Shown here: positions 5,395-13,210 of the stretch, piece after piece | Layout of the letters: each line of letters begins with the position of its first letter | Numbering within the stretch: position 1 is the first letter of the stretch | The notes under the pieces: generated by a model | Told to the model about the DNA's origin: nothing | The model's database searches: none | What the model saw: only the letters and a program-made list of their open reading frames with translations | Source: a virus | Reading direction: 5' to 3' (one strand) | IMG/VR virus record: IMGVR_UViG_3300048433_000171 | Span: 1-24,824 of that record | DNA length: 24,824 bases | Position numbers and translations under genes: made by a program

Positions 5395-6988
5395 AATCGC
5401 ACCAGATATTGCCGCGCTAGACCGGCGTTACAAAACGCTGTCTGACCAGCGCAAAAACTGGGAGAGCCACTGGCAACAGCTTGCTGATTATATGCTGCCT
5501 AGACGCGCTGACATTACAAAGAAGCGGTCAGAGGGCGATAAGCGTACAGAATTAATCTTCGATGGCACTGCGCTACATGCTGTAGAGCTGCTGGCTGCAA
5601 GCCTTCATGGCTATATGACAAGCCCGAGTGTGCCATGGTTTAGCCTGGGATACCGGCAGCGCCAGCTACAGGACAGTGATGCGTCTATGGAATGGCTCGA
5701 AGACGCACAAAAGCAAATGTATATGGCCTTTAATCGGTCAAATTTTCAGCAAGAAATACATGAGCTGTACTATGACCTGGTGGTTTTTGGCACGGCTTGC
5801 CTCTACATCGAGCAAGACATCGATGGCGGTATGCGGTTTAGCTGCAGACATATTGCTGAAATTTACATATCTGAAGATGCCCAGGGGCGTGTCGATACGG
5901 TCTATCGTAAGTTTAGCATGACAGCCAGGGCGATTGCTGCTGAGTTTGGCGAAGAGAACCTGCCGCAAAAAATTGCAAAAGATTTAAAGGAACACCCATA
6001 CGAAGAACACGCACTAATTCACGCTGTATTCCCTAAAGATGGCGTAAAGTCAGATTTGTTTTCACAAATTCAAAAGCCAGTAGGCTCTGTGTATTATTGT
6101 GAAGAAACGAAAATGAAGATACGCGAAGGCGGCTTTGACGAAATGCCGCTTTTGGTTGTGCGCTTTAACAAAGACAGTGAAAGCACCTGGGGTAGATCGC
6201 CAGCCATGAATTGCCTGAGCGACACCAAGATGGTCAATAAAATGTCGGAGATTACGATTCGGGCAGCACAAAAGCAGCTCGACCCACCGTTGATGGTGCC
6301 AGATGATGGGTTTTTGCTGCCTGTACGCACAACGCCAGGCAGTCTGAACTTTTACCGGTCAGGCACCAGGGATCGCATGGAGCCGATGCAGATCGGTGCA
6401 AACAATGCCCTGGGCTTGAACATGGAAGAACAAAGACGAGCTGCTATACGCCAGGCGTTTTATGTTGACCAGCTTATCCTAGATAGCAGCCCACAGATGA
6501 CTGCTACGGAGGTTCTGAGCCGCCAGGAGCAGCGTCTAAGGCTTCTTGGCCCTGTCCTGGGCAGATTGCAGGAAGAACTGCTGAAGCCGCTTATAGACCG
6601 GTGTTTCGGTATTATGTTCCGGCAAGGTGCGTTTATGGCACCACCAGAAGAGCTGCAGGGCATGGAAATCGACATTGAGATGATCAGCCCACTGGCTAAG
6701 GCGCAGAAGCAAAGCGAGCTGCAGAATACTATGCGCGGCATCGAGGTGCTGTCACAGATGTCACAGATCGCGCCAGTGCTTGACTATATCGACAGTGATC
6801 GCCTGGTTAACTACCTGATCGATGTGATGGGCATGCCAGCCGAGATCATCCGGTCAGACGAACAAGTTGCCATGTTGCGGCGTCAACAGAAGATTGCCCA
6901 GGCAGAACAGGCTGAGATGCAGCAGGAGCTGCAAGAAGCAGAGGTGGCTAACAAGGTCGCCCCATATATCAAAGCTACATCAGGATAA
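5387..6988 (+). CDS. portal (head-to-tail connector), T7 gp8-like
   Basis: The 533-residue protein matches the podovirus-type head-to-tail connector family and is nearly the length of T7 gp8 (536). The start ATG 5387 gives the typical N-terminus (DRRYKTLSDQRKNWESHWQQ, LADYMLPRRADI). Other family signatures follow: FDGTALHAVELLAASLHGYM, SPSVPWFSL, a YYDLVVFGTACLYIE block, WGRSPAMNCLSDTKMVN and TATEVLSRQEQRLRLLGPVL. The C-terminus is Q/E-rich and helical. Twelve copies form the vertex channel through which the terminase pumps DNA and on which tubular protein A assembles. The in-frame GTG at 5375 is less likely as a start. Confidence 0.92.
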   Translation: MAKIAPDIAALDRRYKTLSDQRKNWESHWQQLADYMLPRRADITKKRSEGDKRTELIFDGTALHAVELLAASLHGYMTSPSVPWFSLGYRQRQLQDSDASMEWLEDAQKQMYMAFNRSNFQQEIHELYYDLVVFGTACLYIEQDIDGGMRFSCRHIAEIYISEDAQGRVDTVYRKFSMTARAIAAEFGEENLPQKIAKDLKEHPYEEHALIHAVFPKDGVKSDLFSQIQKPVGSVYYCEETKMKIREGGFDEMPLLVVRFNKDSESTWGRSPAMNCLSDTKMVNKMSEITIRAAQKQLDPPLMVPDDGFLLPVRTTPGSLNFYRSGTRDRMEPMQIGANNALGLNMEEQRRAAIRQAFYVDQLILDSSPQMTATEVLSRQEQRLRLLGPVLGRLQEELLKPLIDRCFGIMFRQGAFMAPPEELQGMEIDIEMISPLAKAQKQSELQNTMRGIEVLSQMSQIAPVLDYIDSDRLVNYLIDVMGMPAEIIRSDEQVAMLRRQQKIAQAEQAEMQQELQEAEVANKVAPYIKATSG

Positions 6989-6990
6989 TT

Positions 6991-7221
6991 ATGGAAAACC
7001 CAGTAGAGGAATTGATCGCGGCTTACCGCCAGGTGTTCAACACGCCCGAAGGTACAGCCGTGCTGCATGATTTGAAAAAACGGTTTCATCTGTCAGTAAC
7101 CACATTTGAGCGAGGTGATCCACATTATAGTGCTTTTCTTGAAGGACAACGCAGTGTGGTGCTGATGATCGACAATATGATGGAAGAAAGAAAGGCGCGC
7201 CAACAACAAATCGAGGACTAA
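6991..7221 (+). CDS. Bbp19-like small phage protein
   Basis: ATG lies two bases after the portal stop. The 76-residue product matches the Bbp19-like pattern of Bordetella phage BPP-1 relatives: a YRQVFNTPEGTAVLHDLKKR block, then a conserved F-x-x-GDPHYSAFLEGQRSVVLM helix. The C-terminal helix is charged (EERKARQQQIED). In other phages this gene also sits between portal and scaffold/capsid, so a head-assembly role is likely, but its function is not established. The next gene starts directly after its stop. Confidence 0.7.
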   Translation: MENPVEELIAAYRQVFNTPEGTAVLHDLKKRFHLSVTTFERGDPHYSAFLEGQRSVVLMIDNMMEERKARQQQIED

Positions 7222-8076
7222 ATGGACGAGACAACCCCAATGGAAGACAGCGGATCTCAACCCGAAGCACAGGCAGTCGAGCAAGCACCGGTTAGCTTTA
7301 TCGACAGTTTGCCAGAGGATTTACGAGGCGAGCCATCACTGAAAAACTTTACTGACGCAGGGTCATTAGCAAAATCTTTTGTCCATGCCCAGCGGATGAT
7401 CGGTGCTGAAAAGTTGCCGCTTCCTGGCAAGAGTGCGACAGATGACGAATGGAATACAATCTACAGCAAGCTCGGCAGGCCCGACAGTGCTACAGATTAT
7501 CAGTTTGACGGTGTGCAAAACCTAGAGGCTGAGGAGGTTTCTTCTTTTGCTGAGGCCGCACACAAAGCTGGTTTAAGACCGCAACAAGCTGAAGCGATGC
7601 TCGGCTTCATGGATGGCAGAGATCAGGGCATGTTTGCTCAGTTTGAGCAAGGCACCCAGGAAGCCATCAACGAAGGCTATGCAGAACTGCAGCGTGAGTG
7701 GGGGCCAGCTCTTGATGAAAAGATTGGGCGAGCGACAACGGCTTTGATTTCGCTTGGTTTACCGTATGAGCGTGATGAAAACGGCAATGCCTATGTACCG
7801 CTCATGGATGAAATAAGGTTGAGTGATGGCCGTGCTTTAGGCGATCACCCAACGATGATTAAGTTGTTTGCGGATATAGCCGACAAGCTGGGCGAAGATA
7901 CCCTGGCTGGTGCCGCTACCACATTCGAGATGACGCCCAAAGAGGCGCAGGCAGAGAAATCATCTTTGACTGCTCCTGGGACGCCATACTGGGATAATCA
8001 ACACCCAGAGCATAAAGCAGCAGTGCAGCGTGTTTTGGAGTTGAATGGGATTATTTTCCCCGAAGGACAAGCCTAA
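7222..8076 (+). CDS. capsid assembly scaffold protein (T7 gp9-type)
   Basis: The 284-residue, acidic, helical protein precedes the capsid gene. It carries the scaffold signature SFIDSLPEDLRGEPSLKNF at about 25-43, then LAKSFVHAQRMIGAEKLPLP and the WNTIYSKLGRPDSATDYQF segment. The C-terminus holds PYWDNQHPEHKAAVQRVLEL, a helix of the type that contacts capsid protein. It would fill the procapsid transiently and leave before packaging ends. T7 gp9 is a little longer (307). ATG directly follows the previous stop. Confidence 0.85.
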   Translation: MDETTPMEDSGSQPEAQAVEQAPVSFIDSLPEDLRGEPSLKNFTDAGSLAKSFVHAQRMIGAEKLPLPGKSATDDEWNTIYSKLGRPDSATDYQFDGVQNLEAEEVSSFAEAAHKAGLRPQQAEAMLGFMDGRDQGMFAQFEQGTQEAINEGYAELQREWGPALDEKIGRATTALISLGLPYERDENGNAYVPLMDEIRLSDGRALGDHPTMIKLFADIADKLGEDTLAGAATTFEMTPKEAQAEKSSLTAPGTPYWDNQHPEHKAAVQRVLELNGIIFPEGQA

Positions 8077-8195
8077 CGGCCCCTTCCGCATGCCTGTAAG
8101 CCAGGTCGATTAGCTGGCGTAACTAGCAGTCACGGCCCCGAAAGGGATAACCAGACGCAATAAACCTATCGTAACTTTGTGAGAAGGAGATTGTG
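8077..8195 (+). promoter_or_regulatory. structured leader upstream of the major capsid gene
   Basis: This 119-base gap has no open frame with a ribosome site. It contains GCCAG/CTGGC complementary arms (about 8101-8120), the word CGGCCCC twice (8077-8083 and 8134-8140), the second opening a small CCC-GAAA-GGG hairpin with a GNRA loop, and then the strong Shine-Dalgarno AAGGAG (8184-8189). No clear promoter is visible. A leader that stabilises the message or boosts capsid translation is the simplest reading. Confidence 0.4.
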
Positions 8196-9056
8196 ATGTC
8201 TTCACAAATCACCACCGCATTCGTGAATCAATTTTCATCGAATGTGACAATGCTCTCGCAGCAAATGGGTTCATTGCTGCGGAGTTCTGTTGATGTTGAA
8301 ACCATCAATGGCGAAAAGGCGTTTTTTGACCAAGTTGGTCAGGCAGCGGCTGTTCAAAGAACTACAAGAAATGGCGATACACCGCTCATGGAAACACCCC
8401 ATGCACGGCGTCAAGTCACCTTGAAGGATTTTGAATACGCTGATCTGATTGATGATCAGGATAAAATCCGCATGTTGATTGATCCAACATCAACCTATGC
8501 TCGGGCTGCGGCTGCTGCCATTGGCCGTGCTATGGACGATGAGATCATTTCAGCTTTGATCGGTTCAGCCAACACTGGCAAGACTGGTTCAACATCTGTG
8601 GCTTTGCCAGCAGCGCAAAAAATCGCTCATGGCTCTGCAGGTTTGACCATTGCTAAGTTGGTTGAAGCAAAGCAAAAGTTGGACGAAAAGTCTGTTGATC
8701 CATCTATTCGCCGGTACATTGCTGTGTCGCCAAAACAGATCTCAGATCTGTTAAACAACACAACAGTCACCAGCGCAGACTTCAACACAGTCCGTGCTTT
8801 ATCGACTGGCTCGATCAACGAGTTTGTCGGCTTCACCTTCATCGTAACTAATCGTCTGAGTACCGATTCCAATAGCGACCGCCAGGTTATTGCCTGGGCG
8901 CAAGATGGTTGCAAATTGGCTATGGGTAAAGAGCCGACTAGCCGCATTGAAGAACGTGCTGACAAGTCTTACGCAACCCAGGTCTACTACTGCTCGTCTT
9001 TCTCTGCGACACGCATGGAAGAAGAAAAAGTAGTTGAGATCGCTTGTTCAGAGTAA
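8196..9056 (+). CDS. major capsid protein
   Basis: ATG 8196 is six bases after AAGGAG; the GTG at 8193 is too close. The 286-residue product is a phage capsid protein of the podovirus type found after the scaffold. Its N-terminus is ITTAFVNQFSSNVTMLSQQM. Next come the T7-capsid-like VETINGEKAFFDQVG, the RRQVTLKDFEYADLIDDQDK segment, a helix with AAAAIGRAMDDEIISAL, and a C-terminal part with FTFIVTNRLS and YYCSSFSATRMEEEKVVEI. An HK97-like fold is expected for the family. The strongest ribosome site in the window and the terminator after the next gene fit a highly expressed gene. Confidence 0.9.
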   Translation: MSSQITTAFVNQFSSNVTMLSQQMGSLLRSSVDVETINGEKAFFDQVGQAAAVQRTTRNGDTPLMETPHARRQVTLKDFEYADLIDDQDKIRMLIDPTSTYARAAAAAIGRAMDDEIISALIGSANTGKTGSTSVALPAAQKIAHGSAGLTIAKLVEAKQKLDEKSVDPSIRRYIAVSPKQISDLLNNTTVTSADFNTVRALSTGSINEFVGFTFIVTNRLSTDSNSDRQVIAWAQDGCKLAMGKEPTSRIEERADKSYATQVYYCSSFSATRMEEEKVVEIACSE

Positions 9057-9069
9057 AGGAGACTGAATA

Positions 9070-9531
9070 ATGGCTACTGTTTACTCAACACAGCGCACGA
9101 ATGCTCGTGCAACCCCTGTGGTTATGAACAAGGCAAATGAGCTTGGCGGTCGTGTCCGTGTAGCACATGGCGTGTATGAAGCATCAGCTTTGGCATCTGG
9201 CGATGCCATCGAGATGTTTTTGCTGCCAAATGGCGCACGGATCTTGTCAGGTTCATTAGCTCATGACGCAATGGGTTCATCTACTACTCTGTCAGTAGGT
9301 CACGCAGCCTACACAGATTCAGATGGCACTGCTGTTGCTCTCGATGCTGATGAGTTCAAAGCTGCTGCTGCTTCAACCTCTGCTCAAAAAGTGGATGTTG
9401 CTGCAACATTGGCTCTCGGCTCAGGTATTGAGATCGATGCGAATGAAGATGGCTATCCAGTAACTGTCACAATGGGCGGTGCCGCAGGCACAGGCACCAT
9501 TGAACTGACAATGCTGTATGCTCTCGACTAA
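9070..9531 (+). CDS. probable capsid decoration/structural protein
   Basis: AAGGAG (9056-9061) sits eight bases before the ATG and overlaps the capsid gene stop. The 153-residue product is Ala/Thr/Gly-rich and mostly beta: MATVYSTQRTNARATPVVMN, then VYEASALASGDAIEMFLLPN and GARILSGSLAHDAMGSSTTL. This protein commonly follows the capsid gene in related marine phages. A cement or decoration role is inferred from position and composition. It ends just before a strong terminator, so capsid and decoration proteins could be made in matched high amounts. Confidence 0.65.
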   Translation: MATVYSTQRTNARATPVVMNKANELGGRVRVAHGVYEASALASGDAIEMFLLPNGARILSGSLAHDAMGSSTTLSVGHAAYTDSDGTAVALDADEFKAAAASTSAQKVDVAATLALGSGIEIDANEDGYPVTVTMGGAAGTGTIELTMLYALD

Positions 9532-9535
9532 AACT

Positions 9536-9569
9536 AAGGGCAGCCCTTTGGGGCTGCCTTTTCCCTTTT
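9536..9569 (+). terminator. strong rho-independent terminator after the capsid genes
   Basis: GGCAGCCC (9539-9546) and GGGCTGCC (9551-9558) form a perfect 8-bp GC-rich stem with loop TTTG, extended by A/T pairs, and TTTTCCCTTTT follows. It lies 5-40 bases after the decoration gene stop. Confidence 0.9.
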
Positions 9570-9582
9570 ACGGAGATCGCTG

Positions 9583-10182
9583 ATGCCAAGTGTCGTTGAT
9601 ATATCAAACGCTGCGCTAAACATGCTGGGCGCTACAAACATCACCAGTTTGACAGAGGACAGCAAAGCAGCTCGATTGGTAAATCAGCGTTATACTGCTG
9701 TGCGTGATGCTGTTTTCCGCAGTCACAACTGGAACAGCTTGATTGCTAGAGCAGAGCTGGCCAGGTCTTCTACAACACCAGCATTCGGATATGCCTACCA
9801 ATACCCACTGCCAAGCGATTGCTTGCGCGTCTTAGAATTTACCAACGGCTTTTTGTCGTATCCGCAGGACAACATTACCAGCAATAACAATGGCCCAGTT
9901 TATGTGGTCGAGGGTCGCAATCTGTTGACGGATGAGGCTGTTGCAAAAATTAAGTATGTCACCAGGGAAACAGATCCAAACAAATATGATCCGCTGCTTG
10001 TCGATGCCATATCAGCTCGCCTGGCGTATGAGCTTTGCTACGCTGTGACAGGTAGTAATGGCATGATCGCTACTACCAAAACTATTTATGATGAAAAAAT
10101 GAGAGAGGCCAGATTTGTCGATGCTACTGAGGGAGCTGCTGAACGGTTTGAGGCAAGCGACCTAATCGAAAGCAGGTTTTAG
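9583..10182 (+). CDS. tail tubular protein A (T7 gp11-like)
   Basis: The 199-residue product is almost the length of T7 gp11 (196). It shows the family pattern: SVVDISNAALNMLGATNITS, then the charged SKAARLVNQRYTAVRDAVFR, HNWNSLIARAEL and the YQYPLPSDCLRVLEF strand pair. Later come KIKYVTRETDPNKYDPLLVD and an ARLAYELCYAVTGS helix. It forms the ring between portal and nozzle. GGAG (9572-9575) precedes the ATG by seven bases, right after the terminator, so this gene begins a separately set expression level. Confidence 0.88.
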   Translation: MPSVVDISNAALNMLGATNITSLTEDSKAARLVNQRYTAVRDAVFRSHNWNSLIARAELARSSTTPAFGYAYQYPLPSDCLRVLEFTNGFLSYPQDNITSNNNGPVYVVEGRNLLTDEAVAKIKYVTRETDPNKYDPLLVDAISARLAYELCYAVTGSNGMIATTKTIYDEKMREARFVDATEGAAERFEASDLIESRF

Positions 10183-10184
10183 GC

Positions 10185-12647
10185 ATGGCAAGGTCTGCCC
10201 CAAGTTTATCCAGCTTTGTAGCCGGTGAAATATCGCCGCGCCTGGAAGGCCGCACAGAGTTAGAAAAATACAGGGCCGGTGCGTCTGAGCTGCTAAACAT
10301 GGTTGTACATCCGCATGGCGGTGTCACCAGGCGGCCAGGCACAGAGTTTTTGGGCGAGGTCAAAAACAGCGCAACAAAGACAAGGCTGATACCTTTTCAG
10401 TTTAAGACCAGCGACACATACATTCTTGAGTTTAGCGACAGTATCATGCGTGTGTATCGCAATGGTGGCCAGGTTCTCGATACTGCAAAAAACATTACAG
10501 GCGCAACCCAGGCAAACCCTGTTGTCATAACTAGCGCAGCACATGGTTACTCTAATGGTGATGAGGTCTTTGTTTCCGGCGTGACCGGCATGACACAGCT
10601 CAACAGCAGAAATTATAAGGTTGCAAACAAGACTACTGACACTTTTGAAATCACAGATCTGTACGGCAACAACATCGATGGGACAGCTTTTACAGCTTAC
10701 ACATCGACAATAGGCGTCAACTTAGTTAGCGGCGCATTCACTGTCGGTGAAACTGTTAGCGGCGGCACCTCGGGCGCTACAGCTTTTTATGTGTCCGATA
10801 ATGGCACCACCATGAATTTGACCGGCGTTAGCGGTGTATTCCAAAGTGGCGAAACACTGACCGGCGGCACATCTACAGAAACTGCGACGACCACAGCGGC
10901 TGACACATCTACAAGTGGCGGCACATCTGAAAAAATATTTGAGGTTGCAAGCCCATACCCAGCGACAAAAATATTCGATGTAAAGTTTGTGCAGTCTGCT
11001 GATACCATGTACCTGGTTCACCCAGAGTACGCTGTTAGGACACTGACCAGGACAGACCATAATGCCTGGACATTTGCTACGCCTGAGTTTACCGGCGGCC
11101 CATATTTAGATCTGAACACGACTAGCACAACCGTTAATCCTAGCGGAACATCTGGCACCAAAGCACTTGTCGCTAGTGCTGATTTGTTTGCAAGCACAGA
11201 TGTTGGCCGATTGATAAAGTTTAATGGTGGTCATGCAGAAATCACTGCATTCACTGACGCCAGAAATGTAACTATTAGTATACAAAGCAATTTGACTGCC
11301 AGCACAGCTACGGTGAACTGGGAGCTAGGAGCCTGGTCTGATACAACAGGCTACCCAAGCTGCGTGACATTTTTCGAGCAGCGCCTTGTCTTCGCAGCGA
11401 CCACCGAAGAACCACAGACAATGTTCTTTAGCAAGAACGGCGATTACCTAAACTTTACATCCGGCACTAACGCTGACGATGCTTTAATTTATCAAATTGC
11501 ATCAAATCAGGTAAACAACATCCGCTATCTTTCTGCAACCAGAGTGCTGACGATTGGCACATCCGGCGGCGAATATGTGTTGACCACTACAAACGATGGG
11601 CCGGTTACACCAACCAACGCCCAGATTCGTAAATACTCAAATTATGGTACTGCGAATGTTGAGCCGGTGCAGGTTGCAGATGTGACCATGTTTTTGCAGC
11701 GAGCCAAGCGCAAGCTGCGTGAATTTAAGTATGCAGGCGAAATCAACACATCTGGTTACATTGCTACAGATCTAACCATTTTGGCTGAACATATCACCGA
11801 GGGCGGCATGCTGGGCATGGCTTACCAGCAAGAGCCTGACAGCATTGTATGGATGATACGCAATGATGGGCAGCTTATCGGCCTGACTTATCGGCGCGAA
11901 GAAGAAGTGGTTGCCTGGCACCGACACACGATTGGCGGCACATACACCGGCACACATGAAGGGCTGGCGTCTGCCACATACGCCTATGGCATGGTTGAAA
12001 GCATTGCAACGCTACCGTCTGATAGCGGTGAGGATGAGCTTTACATGATCGTAAAGCGAACTATCAACAGCGTTACAAAGCGTTATGTTGAGCGGATGAA
12101 GACATTTAACTTTGGTGACGACACAACTGAGGCGTTTTTTGTAGATAGCGGTTTATCATACAGCGGATCTGCAACGACATCATTTGGTGGGCTGTACCAC
12201 CTTAATGGCGAGACAGTGGCGTCATTGGTAAATGGCGCGACGCATCCTGATAAAACGGTAGCTGCAGGCGCTATATCGCTCGATACAAGCGCAACAAACG
12301 CTGCTGTTGGCCTGGCGTACACAAGCCGTATCAAGACGCTGCGTCTCGAATCTGGTAGCGCAGACGGTACTAGCCAGGGCAAAATCAAGCGTATTCACTC
12401 AATCACGCTTCGGTTGCATGAAACTGTAGGTGTCGAGGTTGGCAGCTCGACAAATGAGGTTGATCGCATACCGTTTAGAACATCTGCTATGGCCATGTCT
12501 GCTGCGGTTGAGCTGTTTACAGGTGACAAAGAGATTGAGTTTCGAGGCGGCTTTGAAGAAGACGAACAGATTGTTGTGCAGCAGAGCCAGCCCTTGCCGC
12601 TGACATTGTTGGCGATTTACCCACGCCTTAACACTTTTGACAAATAG
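10185..12647 (+). CDS. tail tubular protein B / nozzle (T7 gp12-like)
   Basis: The 820-residue protein is close to T7 gp12 in length (794) and opens with the family signature SFVAGEISPRLEGRTELEKY, then GASELLNMVVHPHGGVTRRP. Near 105-174 there is an inserted beta module (NPVVITSAAHGYSNGDEVFV, then VTGMTQLNSRNYKV) like the FCCH-type domain seen in many phage tail proteins. Residues 181-234 hold two copies of an F-x-x-G-E-x-x-x-G-G-T-S motif. Conserved nozzle blocks follow, such as GYPSCVTFFEQRLVFAAT and TIGTSGGEYVLTT. The protein forms the tip of the short tail and contacts the fibres. It starts two bases after gp11-like. Confidence 0.9.
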   Translation: MARSAPSLSSFVAGEISPRLEGRTELEKYRAGASELLNMVVHPHGGVTRRPGTEFLGEVKNSATKTRLIPFQFKTSDTYILEFSDSIMRVYRNGGQVLDTAKNITGATQANPVVITSAAHGYSNGDEVFVSGVTGMTQLNSRNYKVANKTTDTFEITDLYGNNIDGTAFTAYTSTIGVNLVSGAFTVGETVSGGTSGATAFYVSDNGTTMNLTGVSGVFQSGETLTGGTSTETATTTAADTSTSGGTSEKIFEVASPYPATKIFDVKFVQSADTMYLVHPEYAVRTLTRTDHNAWTFATPEFTGGPYLDLNTTSTTVNPSGTSGTKALVASADLFASTDVGRLIKFNGGHAEITAFTDARNVTISIQSNLTASTATVNWELGAWSDTTGYPSCVTFFEQRLVFAATTEEPQTMFFSKNGDYLNFTSGTNADDALIYQIASNQVNNIRYLSATRVLTIGTSGGEYVLTTTNDGPVTPTNAQIRKYSNYGTANVEPVQVADVTMFLQRAKRKLREFKYAGEINTSGYIATDLTILAEHITEGGMLGMAYQQEPDSIVWMIRNDGQLIGLTYRREEEVVAWHRHTIGGTYTGTHEGLASATYAYGMVESIATLPSDSGEDELYMIVKRTINSVTKRYVERMKTFNFGDDTTEAFFVDSGLSYSGSATTSFGGLYHLNGETVASLVNGATHPDKTVAAGAISLDTSATNAAVGLAYTSRIKTLRLESGSADGTSQGKIKRIHSITLRLHETVGVEVGSSTNEVDRIPFRTSAMAMSAAVELFTGDKEIEFRGGFEEDEQIVVQQSQPLPLTLLAIYPRLNTFDK

Positions 12648-12654
12648 GTGATCG

Positions 12655-13200
12655 ATGTTTGAGCTTATTAGCACAGGCTTACAGCTTTTCGGGGCTTACA
12701 ACAGTTATAAGTCAGGCAAAGACGCAGGCAACATGGCTCTGGCAGTCGGGGCTAAAAATGCCACGATTATCGAGCGCGATATTGATATTGCTAATAGGCA
12801 AAAAGAAATACTACAGCGCAATCTTGAGCGTAGCAACGAGCGTAAAATGTCGGCATTCGGCGCGTATCAAGCAGGCGCAAGAAATGCGACACTTGGCCAA
12901 GGCATGACGAGCCGTGGGACACCGCAAGACATCTTCATCGAAAATGTAAAAGAATTTAACTACGAGCTGGCTGTAGATCGTTACAACACAGAGATCGCCT
13001 TGCTTGAGCAAGATGATTTGATTGAAGAAACAAAATTGCGAGCTGAGGTTTCGCGTATGGGCGGCCAAGCTGAAAAAAGCGCGTTACGCGCACAAGGTAC
13101 ATCCGCTTTGATTACCGGAGCTGCAGGCGGCATTGGCACCATAGCTGATGCTGGCGGCATGGATTATCTGCGCGATGTCTGGACAGACTTGACCACATAG
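12655..13200 (+). CDS. internal virion protein (gp14-like position), helical
   Basis: ATG 12655 lies seven bases after the nozzle stop, with AGGTGA as ribosome site. The 181-residue product begins with a short amphipathic segment (FELISTGLQLFGAYNSYKSG) and is then largely helical and charged (IERDIDIANRQKEILQRNLE). GQGMTSRGTPQDIFIENVKE is a segment seen in small internal virion proteins of podoviruses. The C-terminus has a Gly/Ala-rich hydrophobic stretch (SALITGAAGGIGTIADAGG). By analogy with T7 gp14 it could form the outer-membrane pore during DNA ejection; this is inferred from position and shape. Confidence 0.65.
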   Translation: MFELISTGLQLFGAYNSYKSGKDAGNMALAVGAKNATIIERDIDIANRQKEILQRNLERSNERKMSAFGAYQAGARNATLGQGMTSRGTPQDIFIENVKEFNYELAVDRYNTEIALLEQDDLIEETKLRAEVSRMGGQAEKSALRAQGTSALITGAAGGIGTIADAGGMDYLRDVWTDLTT

Positions 13201-13210
13201 GGTGTGAAGC

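Noticed and set aside
8077-8195. tRNA gene in the gap before the capsid gene
   Set aside because: No T-loop type GTTCGAATC word or acceptor pairing could be found, and arms do not fit a cloverleaf.
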